Below are positions 50,533 to 61,825 of a stretch of 64,000 nt of DNA, piece by piece (the first letter of the stretch is position 1; each line of letters opens with the position of its first letter). The notes below the pieces were generated by a model. It searched no databases, was not told the origin of the DNA, and was given only the letters and a program-made list of their open reading frames with translations. The stretch comes from Vreelandella lionensis (GTDB taxonomy: Bacteria > Pseudomonadota > Gammaproteobacteria > Pseudomonadales > Halomonadaceae): positions 1 through 64,000 of the forward strand of contig NZ_MWVI01000065.1 of NCBI RefSeq assembly GCF_002087295.1. Reading direction: 5' to 3'. The position numbers and the translations under genes were made by a program.

Positions 50533-50565
50533 CGCCACTGTTAAAATACGCTACCCATAAAAAAT

Positions 50566-50597
50566 GCCGCAGGTCATAAATGACACTGCGGCGTTTT
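50566..50597. terminator. Bidirectional terminator between pgpA and aldehyde dehydrogenase
   Basis: GCCGCAG (50566-50572) pairs with CTGCGGC (50586-50592), with a nested TCA/TGA pair and flanking A and T runs (AAAAAA before, TTTTT after). It serves both convergent genes. Confidence 0.85.
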
Positions 50598-50636
50598 TAT
50601 GGATTAGCCCATCGTAAGCCGATGGGCTTGGCGGTG

Positions 50637-52020
50637 TTAGCTTTGCACCACAATCACCGATTTAATGTTGACGAACTCGTGCATACCAAAGCCGCCGTGC
50701 TCACGGCCGTAGCCGGAATCTTTCACGCCGCCAAACGGCCTTTCAGGCGTTGCCACACCAAAGCCGTTGATAAACACCATGCCGGTATCGAAATACTTGC
50801 TGGCAAGCTCGGTGGCGCGCTTCACGTCTTTGGAGATGATGCCGCCGCCCAAGCCGTAGCGGCTGTCGTTGGCGATGCGCATGGCGTCTTCATCATCTTT
50901 GGCACGAATCAACGCGGCAACCGGGCCAAACAGCTCGTCGTCATAGGCGGGCTGGCCGGGGGTGACGTTATCCAGCACGGTGACCGGGTAGAATGCCCCT
51001 TTACCTTCTGGTTTTTCGCCACCGCAGAGGATTTTTGCGCCTTTACGCGCGCTCTCTTCCACCTGTTTGTGAAGGCCGTCACGAAGATCGACACGGGCCA
51101 TCGGGCCTAGGTCGCTATCTTCTTTGGTCGGGTCGCCCGCTTTTAAGTCCTTCATGCGTGCCACGTAGGGCTTTTTAAACGCTTCGTAGTTCTTTTCGGT
51201 GACCACAAAGCGTTTTGCCGCTACGCAGGTTTGGCCGCCGTTAAACACGCGGCCAGTGACGCAGGTATCCACCGCCACGTCCAGGTCGGCATCGTCCAGC
51301 ACCAAGTAGGCATCGTTGGAGCCTAGCTCTAGTACGGTCTTTTTCAGATGCTCGGCGGCTTTGGCGGCCACTTTGCGGCCAGCGCCGTCGCTGCCGGTCA
51401 GGGTCACACCACGCACGGCTTTATGGGCGATGATGGTGACGGATACATCGTGTGAAATCACCAGCGTACGGAAAACGTTTTCCGGCAGGCCCGCTTCGCG
51501 GTAGATTTTTTCCAGCAGCAGGCCGCTGCCCGTCATGTTTTCAGCGTGTTTTAGCAGCACGCTGTTGCCCGCCATAATATTGGCGATGGAGTAACGCACC
51601 ACTTGGTAAGCAGGGAAGTTCCACTGCTGAATGCGGTAAATCACGCCCATGGGGGAGTAGGTAACAATACCGCGCTCGCCGTTGCCGGGTTTGCGCTCTT
51701 CATCGGCCAGCTTGGTGGGGCCATGTTCGGCGGTGTAGTCACAAATGCCGACGCAGAGATCCACTTCCAGGCGCGCTTGCGAGGGCAGCTTACCCATCTC
51801 TTTGACCATCAGGTCGGTAAGCTCTTCTTTATGCGCGTTCATGGCTTCGCCAATCGCTTTCACCACCTTGGCGCGGTGCTCTAGCGGCTTGAGCCGCCAA
51901 TCTTAAAAACGCCTCATGACTGGCCTCGACTATCTGCTTGGCCTGGCTTTCATCCATCAGCGTGTAGGTCTCAAGCGTTTCGCCGGTGGTCGGGTTCACT
52001 GTCGTAATGGTGTTGCTCAT
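50637..52020 (-). CDS. NAD(P)-dependent aldehyde dehydrogenase (succinate-semialdehyde type), frameshifted
   Basis: About 460 residues. Starts MSNTITTVNPTTGETLETYT at 52020; one break near 51895 bridges AFLRW to KVVKAIGEAMNAHKEELTDL. Active-site elements: QWNFPAYQVVRYSIANIMAG, catalytic Glu in LELGSNDAYLVLDDADLDVA, catalytic Cys in FNGGQTCVAAKRFV, and DELFGPVAALI. It resembles the shorter GabD/YneI group of succinate-semialdehyde dehydrogenases. Preceded by about 250 AT-rich bases (52021-52268) with no gene. Confidence 0.85.
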
Positions 52021-52268
52021 AAGATCTCCTATCTTTAGATCAACGTGTGGGTCATGACGTCCAGCTTCTGGGCGTTTAATCGACCAGTCTATTTCTAATG
52101 CAAATCCACTCTAGTACAAACTGAGTGCCTCTGCATAATAAAGGTACTTACTTTCGGGCATTGATGTAATCAATCAGTTCCTTCGATTTCTCATTGAATT
52201 TTTATAAGTTTATTTTGTTTCCCCGAGGTATAAGGTGATGCTAAAAATATTCGGCGTAATCAATAGTT

Positions 52269-52545
52269 TTAGCTACGCATGCGGGCCGCTTTGGTAATGG
52301 CGCGGGCACACTCCATTAACGAGGGCGCGAGCTGTTCCAGGGCGCGGTCGAGGGTCCACCGGCTGCTAGGGGTGGTGATGTGCACGGCAGCGACGGGAGT
52401 ACCCGCAGCGTTGCGTATCGGCGCGGCAATGTTGATATCGCCGAGAAAGTATTCGGCGTCGTTCCAGGCGACTCCGCGTGAGCGGCATTCGCGGATCAGC
52501 TCGCTAAGGGTGTCGATATTATTAACCCGGCAATAAAATAGCTAT
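52269..52545 (-). pseudogene. IclR-family regulator remnant (C-terminal domain only)
   Basis: The minus-strand frame from about 52545 to TAA 52269 reads RVNNIDTLSELIRECRSRGV, AWNDAEYFLGDINIAAPIRN, AAGTPVAAVHITTPSSRWTL and ends SLMECARAITKAARMRS. This is the effector-domain end of an IclR regulator. The upstream part, including the winged helix, is missing: a TAG precedes the block and earlier sequence has no IclR similarity that I can see. Probably a deletion remnant. Confidence 0.7.
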
Positions 52546-52802
52546 GATGCGGCGTATTGGATTGACGGGGCTTTGAAGTATTTCGCGACTCGCATCGGGA
52601 GCTTCTGAAGCTTCCGAAGGTGAGACATCGCCTTCCTCTTTAACTGGTCTCTGCTGCGTGCCGGAGTACCGCTATGGTTACGCTGATGAATTAAGTCATC
52701 AAAATGTCGCTATTCGATGATTTTTTGCATCCCATATACCTGCATGATTTTATCTTTAATTTTTTTATCAATTAAATCATACAGTTGTTAATTTTTCTTG
52801 GT

Positions 52803-52818
52803 TGGCATGGCGTTTGCT
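52803..52818 (+). promoter_or_regulatory. Sigma-54 (-24/-12) promoter before the Fe-alcohol dehydrogenase
   Basis: TGGCA (52803-52807) and TTGCT (52814-52818), with GG and GC exactly ten bases apart, match the sigma-54 consensus. It lies 82 bases upstream of ATG 52900. A sigma-54 activator gene is present three genes downstream. An inverted repeat ATGATTT/AAATCAT (52744-52750 and 52774-52780), about 25 to 60 bases upstream, may be an IHF or activator site. Confidence 0.8.
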
Positions 52819-52899
52819 AGGTAAAAAGTGGCCAGCGTTATTCTCGGCTTGATAATCGAGCTGGAAAAGCAACCAATTAAAGTTAACAGGAAGCGCCAT

Positions 52900-54071
52900 A
52901 TGCAGTTAAGTAGCTTTAATCGAGTGAGTAGCTTTAAAAGCGCCGGTAAGCTGATGACCGGGCATGGGGCCGCACAGCAGTTGCAGCTTTATGTTCAATC
53001 GCTGGGTATGCAGCGGCCCTTAATCGTTACCGATAGCGGCGTGGTGGCTTCTGGCACGCTGGATATGATTACTGAGCAGCTCACGGCTCTAAAGGTGAGC
53101 TATGAGGTGTTTGATCAGGTAACGCCCGAGCCGGAAGTAGAAATAGTCGAAATGTGTACCCGTGCGTTTAATGCTGGCAAGCATGACAGCGTCATCGCTG
53201 TAGGCGGCGGGAGTGCCATGGACATCGCTAAGTGTGTAGCGGTATATGCGCACTACGAAGGTCCGCTGGAGGCGTTGTTTGGCGAGAACAAGGTTAACCA
53301 ACGCACAATACCTTTGATCGCCATGCCCACCACGGCGGGCACCGGTTCTGAAGTGACCAATATCGCGATTCTGTCGGATAAAGCACAACAGATGAAAAAG
53401 GGCATCGTCAGTGACTGCTTATTACCGGATGTCGCGATTGTCGCCCCTGAGCTTACGCTGAGTTGCCCACGCTCTGTGACGGCGGCCAGCGGGGTGGATG
53501 CGTTGGTCCATGCAGTGGAGGCGTATCTATCTAACTTTGCCACGCCGATTACCGATGCATTGGCGGTTAAGGCAATGAACCTCATTGTACATGCGCTCCC
53601 CAAGGCGGTTGCCAATCCCAACAATCTCCAGGCCCGTGAAGATATGGCCACCGGTAGCCTGCTGGCAGGCCTTGCCTTTGGTAATGCTGGCGTGGGCGCA
53701 GTCCATGCATTGGCGTATCCGTTAGGTGGGCGCTACCACTTGGCCCATGGGGTGACGAATGCGCTGCTACTGCCCTTCGTAATGGAGTGGAACAAGCTGG
53801 CCTGCGTCGAGCGCTTTCGGGGCATTGCGGTGGCCTTTGATGAACCCGTGGCTGGGCTTTCGGATGATGCTGTCGCCCAAGCGGTTGTCCAGCGCATGCC
53901 TAAGCTGTGTGCTGATGTGGAGATTCCTTCCGGTTTACGCTCGTTTGATATTCCTGAATCCGACATTCCTGAGTTGGCCGCCGAGGCCATTAAGGTGGAA
54001 CGTTTGCTGCGTAATAACCCGCGGGTATTAACGCTTGGGTTGTTGAGGCGATTTACCACGCCGCTTATTAA
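52900..54071 (+). CDS. Iron-containing alcohol dehydrogenase, C-terminal frameshift
   Basis: Group III Fe-ADH of about 390 residues, starting at ATG 52900 (AGGA upstream). NAD-binding block VIAVGGGSAMDIAKCVAVYA; TTAGTGSEVTN; metal ligands in SGVDALVHAVEAYLS and HALAYPLGGRYHLAHGVTNA. Near 54040 the frame slips; the other frame gives VVEAIYHAAY and a stop at 54071, the normal end. With GabD in the same cluster it could oxidise a hydroxy-acid such as 4-hydroxybutyrate. Ethanol or another diol are alternatives. Confidence 0.9.
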
Positions 54072-54147
54072 TTCGTCGCTAATTAAAACGCTATAACGAC
54101 AAAACGTTTATCAAAAATACTAACAACTTTAAACAGGAGTCCATGCC

Positions 54148-55568
54148 ATGAGCGCTTGGAAGCAACGCGTTGACGGTGGAGAAAGCCCGTACACACCACT
54201 AGGGCCGTTTAAGCTACGCCTGCGTTTTACCATTATCGTTTTGAACTGCCCGATTTCCTGCAAGGGCTTTTGATGTGCGCGGTGGATCTTGCCGCGATCC
54301 CATTGATGATGCAGCTACTGGGCATGCCGTTTGAAGCGGCGTTGGCCATCGTCATTTTAAATGGCTTGCTTTATTTGCTGCATCACCTGTTGGGTGACCC
54401 TGTCATTCCAGGGTGGATCACACCTGCTATTCCGCTGTTGATGGCTTATGTGTCGACCTTTCCCGAGGGGGTAGACAGGGTGCATGCGCTGATTGCCTTT
54501 CAGATGATGTTGGGGATACTGGCACTGGGCCTGGGGGTAACGGGTATGGCCAGTAAAGTGGTGCGGCTCATTCCTTCTGCCATCAAAGCAGGGGTCATTA
54601 TGGGCGCAGGGTTAGCCGCTATTGTGGTGGTGTTTGATGAAGGCGGCCGCTTTGAACAGTACCCCTTTACTATTGCGATTGCCGGAGGTGTCGCGTTTTA
54701 TCTGATTTTCTCTCGCCATTTCAACAAGCTTAAAGCGCAGGGCGGCCTGTGGGGTGCCGTGGGTAAACTGGGTATTTTCCCGATTATCGTGCTGGCGATT
54801 GTGGTGGCTCCGCTGTTTGGTGAGGCGCCTTGGCCAGACGTTGAGTGGGGCTTTAGTCAGCCTGATTTCGCGCTGATGTTCAGTGAATACACGGTATTTG
54901 GCGTTGGTTTACCTCCGTTGATGATGTTTTCAACGGCCATTCCGACCGTTATTGCGGCCTACATTGTGCTATTTGGCGATGTGCTTCAAAGCAAGGCACT
55001 TTTGGAAGAGGCTGATGAGAAGCGCCAGGATGAAAAAATTGACTATAACCCTAACCGCGCTCATATGATTTTTGGTGGGCGTAACTTTGGGATGAGTATT
55101 TTTGGCCCTGATGTGGTGATGTGTGGTCCGCTTTGGGCTGCGATGCATGTGGTAACGGTTGAGCGTTATAAGCAGGGCAAAGCGGCGATGAACTCTATCT
55201 TCGGTGGTTCTGGTTCGTTTCGCTGGGGGACGAATACGGGGCTGTTGTTGCTGCCGATCGTGAGCCTGGTGGAGCCTATTCTGGGGATTGCGCTGGCGCT
55301 GACGCTGTTGATTCAAGGCTATGTCAGTGTGCGCATCGGCATTATGGAAGCGCGCAGCCAGCGGGACTTGGGTATCGCGGGCATTATCGCGGCCATGCTG
55401 GTGATAAAGGGCGCTACCTGGGCCTTTTGGGTGGGCATTTTACTTTGCGTGTTAATTTACGGTAAGCGCTTCTTCTCCGGGGAGGTGGATAAAACCTTCG
55501 TTAAGGATTGGGATGAGGCATCCCAGCCCGTCGAGGATCCTGAGCCGGAAGTGCCATTGCGCAAATAA
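54148..55568 (+). CDS. NCS2-like (xanthine/uracil permease superfamily) transporter, frameshifted
   Basis: About 470 residues with at least ten hydrophobic helices. ATG 54148 follows AGGAGT; the N-terminus (MSAWKQRVDGGESPYTPLGP) shifts near 54230 into YHYRFELPDFLQGLLMCAVD. The core shows PAIPLLMAYVSTFPEGVDRV, IFGGRNFGMSIFGPDVVMCG and an acidic C-terminus. The fold resembles NCS2 permeases, but the substrate here is more likely the compound catabolised by the flanking dehydrogenases than a nucleobase. Confidence 0.75.
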
Positions 55569-55664
55569 CAGTCTCTGCCTTTATAGTGGTTTAACCGTCA
55601 AAAAAGGTTGGAAAACCAGCGTTCACCGCTTAGGCGGTGGACCTGGCTTGTGAGAGGAACTGTT

Positions 55665-57265
55665 ATGCAACGGATCGAAGAGGGGCTTTCACTGGAAGCC
55701 GCCCTGCCGTTATTTGATTTACACGGCACTGATGCGGTGGAAGTCTTTGATACCCAAGGCCAGGTGATTGGGGTGTTGACCCGTACCGATCTCGAAAAGG
55801 CGCAATGTGAGGCGGCGTTGGGCCAGCTGGTGGGGCGAGTGTATTCGCTACCGTGTCACCGGTATTAAACCGCCGGTGGAAGCTGAAAGCGTAGATGCTT
55901 TTGGTTTTGACCAAGAGCCGATGCGTTCACTGTTGGATGCTTTGCATGACGGGGTTTATATCACCGATGCCAACGGTATTACGGTAACGATCAATAAAGC
56001 CTATGAGCGTATCACCGGCATTTCGCGCGCTGAGGTAGTGGGCTTTCATATGGCGGATTTGGTGAAAGCGGGGTTTATTTCAAAATCCGCGTCGTTGGAA
56101 GTCATCCGTGAACGCCGCCCGATTACGCTGGCGCAGACTATTCACAACAGCCGCAAGATCGTGGTCACTGGAACGCCTATGTTCAGTGCCGATGGCTCGA
56201 TTGCTTATGTGGTTACCAGTGTTCGGGATATCACTGAGTTGCTACTGGCGAAACATGCCCAAGAGCAGCTAGAGCAAATTCAGCGAATCCGCGAGGCATA
56301 TAAAGTGCCCGAGGTTATGGCGCTAAGCGCGCCGGGGGTGATCACCAGCCAACAAACGGAGCCCTGCTTTGCGCTTGCCAGTCGAGTCGCGAAAACAACG
56401 GCGAAGATTCTGAATCACGGTGAAACTGGCACCGGTAAAACTCTGTTGGCCCGCTATATACATCAGCAAAGCGACCGTGCGGATGGACCTTTTATGGAGC
56501 TTAACTGTACGACATTCTCTGAAGGGTTGCTGGAAGCGGAGCTGTTTGGTTACACCGCAGGCGCATTTACCGGGGCATCCCCTAGAGGCAAACAGGGGTT
56601 ATTGGATGTGGCTCATGGCGGTACGCTTTTTCTGGATGAAATTGGCGATTTACCTCTCGCATTGCAGGTGAAACTGCTCCAAGTTGTGGAAGAAAACCGC
56701 TACCTGCCAGTAGGGGGAACGGTTTTTCGTCATGGCCAACGTACGTCTGATTACCGCTACCCACCAGGATTTGAATGAACGGGTCAAGCAAGGGCTTTTT
56801 CGCGAGGATCTGTTTTATCGCATTAGCGTGTTGCCGCTCTGGCTGCCCCCTTTGCGGCAACGGCGCGATGAGGTGATTCCATTGCTGAACTATTACTTAG
56901 ACCATTTTAATCAGTTGCATGGGGTAGAACGGGTCTGGAACCCCGAGGCGTTGGAGTTACTTTCTAGCTATTCGTGGCCTGGCAATATTCGTGAGCTGAT
57001 CAACTTAACCGAGCGTTTATCCGTCACGGTTTCAGACAATGATATAACCGCAACGGCACTGCCGAACGAGATATTCCCAAGCACTCCGTTTAGCCAACCG
57101 CCCGTGAGTGGTGATCTTCGCCAGCAGGTAATGCAGTTTGAACAGCAAATCATTCAACAGGCGCTTACTCGCCATGGTACGACCCGAGCGGCAGCCGCTG
57201 CATTGGGCATCGATCAATCTACGCTGGTCAAAAAACAGCGACGTTGGCGTCAAGAACTTATCTAA
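55665..57265 (+). CDS. Sigma-54-dependent activator with CBS-like and PAS domains, frameshifted
   Basis: About 530 residues. ATG 55665 follows GAGAGGAAC. N-terminal CBS-like part (ALPLFDLHGTDAVEVFDTQG, QVIGVLTRTDLEKA), then after a break near 55855 a PAS domain (LLDALHDGVYITDANGITVT), then the AAA+ domain with Walker A HGETGTGKTLLARY, the sigma-54 contact loop GYTAGAFTGAS, and LFLDEIGDL. A second break near 56735 precedes NVRLITATHQDLNERVKQGL. The C-terminal Fis-type HTH is TRAAAAALGIDQSTLVKKQR. It should drive the sigma-54 promoter at 52803. Confidence 0.9.
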
Positions 57266-57288
57266 CCTTCACTTTGAAAGGAAAAATA

Positions 57289-58752
57289 ATGTCTATCTCC
57301 AAGCAAACGTTTTTTAAACAAGACGCGTATATTAACGGCCAGTGGGTGGCCGCAACGGATGGCAGTAGTGTCGCGGTCACCGACCCTGCTAGCGGTGAGA
57401 CGCTTGGCCATGTCCCTAGCTTGAGTGCGGAGCAAGTCAGTCAGGCTATTGAAGCTGCAAATGCCGCACTGCCTGCTTGGCGTGCTAAAACCGCGGCGGA
57501 ACGTTCGCAGCTTTTAAAACGCTGGCATGCACTGATTATGGAAAATGAGGCAGCGCTAGGCGATCTTTTGACCTTGGAGCAAGGGAAGCCGTTAAAAGAG
57601 GCACGCGGTGAAATCGGCTATGCGGCCAGCTTTATCGAGTGGTTCGCTGAGTAGGCGAAGCGGTTATACGGCGATACTATTCCCGGTCATGCGACTGATA
57701 AACGCATCATTGTTTCCCGTGAGCCGGTGGGCGTTTGTGCGGCGATTACGCCGTGGAACTTCCCTGCGGCCATGATTACCCGCAAGGTGGCGCCTGCCTT
57801 GGCGGCGGGTTGTACGATTATCGTTAAGCCCGCTATGGAAGCCCCATTGACGGCGCTTGCGCTAGCGGCGTTAGCCGAGCAAGCGGGCATTCCTGCCGGG
57901 GTGATTAATATTGTTACTGGTGATGCCAAAACGATTGGCCCCGTGCTGACAGATAGCCCGATTGTGCGCAAACTGAGCTTTACCGGTTCTACCCCAGTGG
58001 GCGCGCATTTAATGGCTGCCTGTGCTCCAACGGTCAAAAAGGTGTCTCTTGAGCTTGGCGGTAATGCGCCCTTTATTGTGTTTGACGATGCCGATATTGA
58101 AGATGCGGTTACCGGAGCGCTAGACAGTAAGTTCCCTAATGCTGGGCAAACCTGTGTCTGCGCTAATCGTATGTATGTGCAAAGCGGTGTTTACGACGCA
58201 TTTGTTGAACGTTTGGCCCAGCGCACCAGTGAACTGAGTGTCGGTAAAGGTAGCGCCGAAGGCGTAGAGGAGGGGCCAATCATCTCTGAAAAGGCGGTAG
58301 AGAAAGTTGAAGCCCATTTGCAGGATGCACTCGATAAAGGTGGTCGCTTAATCACCGGTGGTAAGCGACACGCCTTAGGCGGTACCTGGTTTGAGCCAAC
58401 AGTTGTGGCTGACGTAACCGCTGACATGGCATGTGCTCGCGAGGAAACCTTTGGGCCATCGGCGCCGGTATTCAGGTTTGAGACGGAAGCGGAGGTTATT
58501 CGTCAGGCCAATGATACGGAGTATGGGTTAGCGGCGTATTTCTATGCTGAAAGCGTGTCACGGATCTGGCGCGTATCGGAAGCACTGGAGTACGGCATTG
58601 TGGGCATTAATACGGGGCTCATCTCGACCGCTTCGGCGCCTTTTGGGGGCGTCAAATCGTCGGACATCGGCCGTGAGGGCTCACGCTATGGCATCGATGA
58701 ATACACCGAGCTGAAGTATCTGTGTTTGGGTATTAAGCAAATGGCTGAATAA
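57289..58752 (+). CDS. gabD: Succinate-semialdehyde dehydrogenase GabD, one in-frame stop
   Basis: A 487-codon aldehyde dehydrogenase closely following Gab[61 protein letters not shown], catalytic Cys in [17 protein letters not shown], and the end [20 protein letters not shown] 57652-57654 stands where relatives have Glu ([16 protein letters not shown]); the frame is otherwise unbroken, so a GAG to TAG change explains it. AAAGGAAAA precedes ATG 57289. It completes oxidation to succinate in this cluster. Confidence 0.92.
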
Positions 58753-58810
58753 CAAACACTTAAGGGTATAAAGGTCGTTTTATTTACGCGCTCTCTGTGA
58801 GGCGTTCTTT

Positions 58811-58843
58811 GAAGCCCACTAGACTTTTAGTCTAGTGGGCTTC
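58811..58843. terminator. Strong hairpin terminator after gabD
   Basis: A perfect 14-bp stem (GAAGCCCACTAGAC 58811-58824, GTCTAGTGGGCTTC 58830-58843) with loop TTTTA. It overlaps the 3' end of the truncated msrA on the other strand. Confidence 0.85.
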
Positions 58844-59174
58844 GTATTACTACGGAAGCTCTGAAAAAGTCACTGCCATCAGCGATAATACGGCTATCGT
58901 CATACCAGATTTTTACGACTTCAATATGGCCAGTGCCGCCCCGGGAGATCTGCTCGTAAGTGGGGTTTTCAAGCTCGCCGCCCATGTAGCCTGAGATAGT
59001 GGCACTCACGCCCACCTGTTTATTGTAAGGAGGCTCCATGCACCAGAAGCAGCCGCCGGCAAAGGTGGCCTCTGCATTGGACTGCGCTTGGAGTGATGCG
59101 CTCGCAAAACCGGCAGCGGCCATCACGCACAGGGTTAAGGGGCGAATATTGGGAAATCGGATCGTTGCAAACAC
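58827..59174 (-). pseudogene. msrA: Truncated secreted peptide-methionine sulfoxide reductase A
   Basis: Signal peptide (LTLCVMAAAGFASASLQAQS) then the MsrA active-site block ATFAGGCFWCMEPPYNK, and NPTYEQISRGGTGHIEVVKI. After WYDDSRI the MsrA match ends abruptly (IADGSDFFRASVVIRSPLD, stop at 58827), so about half of the catalytic domain is missing, including the DPFD/GGQFCDRG region. It is probably a deletion remnant whose 3' end was replaced when the neighbouring cluster arrived. Confidence 0.8.
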
Positions 59175-59238
59175 TCCGGTGGAGGTGGCGAGTCAAAGCT
59201 CGTTATTGAGTCCATTAGTGTCGAGAGGTTCCGCTTCC

Positions 59239-60148
59239 TTACAGCGACCTTAGACGATGCGGCCACACCGTATCGAGGGTGTCTAGTGCGGATTTAATCG
59301 TGGGCTCGGTGGCGCGGTCGCTGCGCCAGATCAGGCTTAATGCGCAGGGCAGGCGAACGTTGTCCGCCACCGCCAAGCCGCTCTCTTGGCGTTCGGCCAT
59401 GGCTAGCGCGTCTCGCGCTAGGCTCAGGCCCACGCCTGCTCTGACTAAATCCAGCATACACGCCTCTTGGTCGACCTGTGCAACACGGTTCGGGGTCGCG
59501 CCGCTTGCGGCCAGCGCTCGCTTGAGTAGCCGGGAGTGCGCTGACACGGTGGGGGTCACAATCCAGGGCAGTTGCGCAAGCGCCTCCCAGCGGGTGTCGG
59601 CAAGTTTGGCTTCCCAGCCCGGCGGTGCCACCACGTGGTAGTGAAAGTGGGTTAACTCTCGCCATGCTCGCGTAGGATTGCCAGTGCCTTCGACGGGCGG
59701 GGCGAGAAAAAAGCCCACATCTAACTCCCCCTGCTCCACGTTGCCCAATACGCTGCCGCTCATGCTGTGGTGAAGCTCGGTTTCCAGCTGTGGCGCACGG
59801 GCCATCAAGCGGCTGAGAAAATCGCCCAAGCGAATAAATTCCGGGTCAACAATGGTACCAATGCGCAGCTTGCCGCGCAGCGTGCTGTGTAACGCGCTGG
59901 CGCTCTGCTCAAAGGCCAGCGCGCTGGCCAGGGCATTTTCAGCGGCCGGTAGCAAGGCGTAACCATCGGCAGTCAGCGTTAGCCCTTGTGGGCGGCGGGT
60001 AAACAGCGTTAGGCCCAGATGCAGCTGTAGCTGCTTCAACGTTTAGGCTAACCGCGGGCTGGGTCAAATGGAGCTGCTCGGCCGCCTTTGAGACGCTGCC
60101 GGTATGGGCAACGGCCACAAAGGCCCGCAGCGTGGCGTACTCCTGCAT
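59239..60148 (-). CDS. LysR-family regulator divergent from mmsA, frameshifted
   Basis: About 302 residues. HTH LRAFVAVAHTGSVSKAAEQL followed by HLTQPAVSL, then a break near 60045 into LKQLQLHLGLTLFTRRPQGL, then the co-inducer domain (GKLRIGTIVDPEFIRLGDFL, LELDVGFFLAPPVEG-like). Divergent from mmsA and GMC genes, as the 3-hydroxypropionate-responsive LysR proteins of pseudomonads are. A dyad for LysR binding lies in the 138-base gap. Confidence 0.9.
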
Positions 60149-60238
60149 GGTGGTGAACCTTCATTGTTATGTTATTAGCAAAGCTTATATCTGGGTTAAA
60201 AATTACTCAATTGCTTGGCCTGTTAGGCGGGGTAGTCT

Positions 60239-60259
60239 AGTGATCATCCTCCGATCACT
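60239..60259. promoter_or_regulatory. LysR-type operator in lysR-mmsA gap
   Basis: AGTGATC (60239-60245), seven bases, GATCACT (60253-60259), a perfect dyad that contains the T-N11-A LysR pattern. It is 27 bases before the mmsA start; a TATAAA at about 60271 could be the -10 box. Confidence 0.6.
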
Positions 60260-60286
60260 TAAGCTTTTGTTATAAAGGTAGCGACA

Positions 60287-61798
60287 ATGACAACCAACGC
60301 CATCCATCATTTTATTAACGGCCAACGCAGCGAAGGCGCCTCCGGCAGCGCCCAGGATGTCTTCAACCCTGCCACTTGGCCAGGTCACTGGCCGCGTTGC
60401 CCTGGCTTCGGCCGCCGATGTGGACACCGCCGCGCAAGCCGCCCAGGCGGCATTTCCAGCCTGGGCCGATACGCCGCCCATTCGCCGTGCTCGGGTCATG
60501 TTCAAATTTCTGGAGCTGCTAAACGCCAATAAAGATGCCCTGGCCGAAGCAATCACCAAAGAGCACGGCAAGGTATTTACCGATGCCCAGGGCGAAGTGG
60601 CACGGGGTATTGATATTGTCGAGTTTGCCTGCGGTATTCCCCAGCTATTAAAGGGTGATTACACCGAGCAGGTCAGCACCGGCATTGATAATTGGACCGT
60701 GCGTCAGCCGCTGGGCGTAGTGGCGGGTATTCGCCATTTAACTTCCCGGCAATGGTGCCGATGTGGATGTTCCCCATCGCCATTGCTGCCGGTAACACCT
60801 TGATTCTCAAGCCCAGCCCGCTGGACCCTAGCGCTTCGCTGATGATTGCCGACCTGTTGCAGCAGGCGGGCCTGCCGGATGGCGTGTTCAACGTGGTGCA
60901 GGGCGACAAGGACTCCGTGGAAGCGCTGATCGATCATCCGGAGGTGAAGGCGCTCTCGTTCGTCGGCTCCACGCCCATTGCCAACCTGATTTACGAGCGC
61001 GGTGCCAAACACGGCAAACGTGTGCAGGCACTGGGTGGGGCGAAAAACCATATGGTGGTGATGCCAGACGCCCATCTGGATAAAGCAGTGGATGCGCTGA
61101 TTGGCGCCGCCTACGGCAGTGCGGGCGAGCGCTGCATGGCGATTAGCGTGGCCGTGCTGGTCGGCGATGTGGCCGATAAAGGCGGGCCGATGCTCACCGA
61201 GCGGGCTAAGGCGCTGAAAGTCAAAGATGGCATGCAGCTGGATGCGGAGATGGGGCCCATCGTGACCCGCCAAGCGCATCAGCGGATCACCGGGTACATC
61301 GAAAAGGGCGTGGCAGAAGGCGCGCAGCTTATTGTCGATGGGCGCGAGTTTGATAGCACCCAAGCGGGCGAGGGCTGTGCTGACGGTTTCTGGATGGGCG
61401 GCACGCTGTTCGACCACGTCACGCCGGAGATGACTATCTATAAAGAGGAGATCTTTGGCCCGGTGCTGGTATGCGTGCGCGTGCCGGATGTGGCGACCGT
61501 CATTCAACTGATTAACGATCACGAGTTTGGTAACGGGGTGAGCTGCTTTACCGAAAGCGGCAGCGTCGCCCGTGAATTTGGCCGCCGGATTCAGGTGGGC
61601 ATGGTCGGCATCAACGTACCGATTCCGGTGCCCATGGCGTGGCACGGTTTTGGCGGTTGGAAACGCTCGCTGTTCGGCGATACTCACGCGTATGGCGAAG
61701 AGGGGGTGCGCTTCTACACCAAGCAGAAGTCGATCATGCAGCGCTGGTCGGACTCCATCGACACGGGTGCTGAGTTTGTGATGCCGACGGCGAAGTAA
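60287..61798 (+). CDS. mmsA: Methylmalonate/malonate-semialdehyde dehydrogenase (CoA-acylating), two frameshifts
   Basis: About 503 residues. N-terminus [20 protein letters not shown]; frames change near 60385 and 60735. MmsA features: [40 protein letters not shown] (no catalytic Glu, as in MmsA), catalytic Cys in [18 protein letters not shown], and [20 protein letters not shown]. It converts malonate or methylmalonate semialdehyde to acetyl- or propionyl-CoA. The GMC gene follows 27 bases later, an operon. Confidence 0.93.
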
Positions 61799-61825
61799 CG
61801 CCTGACCGTTACGGGAGCCAAGCCC

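Noticed and set aside
52279..52536. Plus-strand frame of 85 codons
   Set aside because: It is the complement of the IclR C-terminal block, which is clearly the coding strand.
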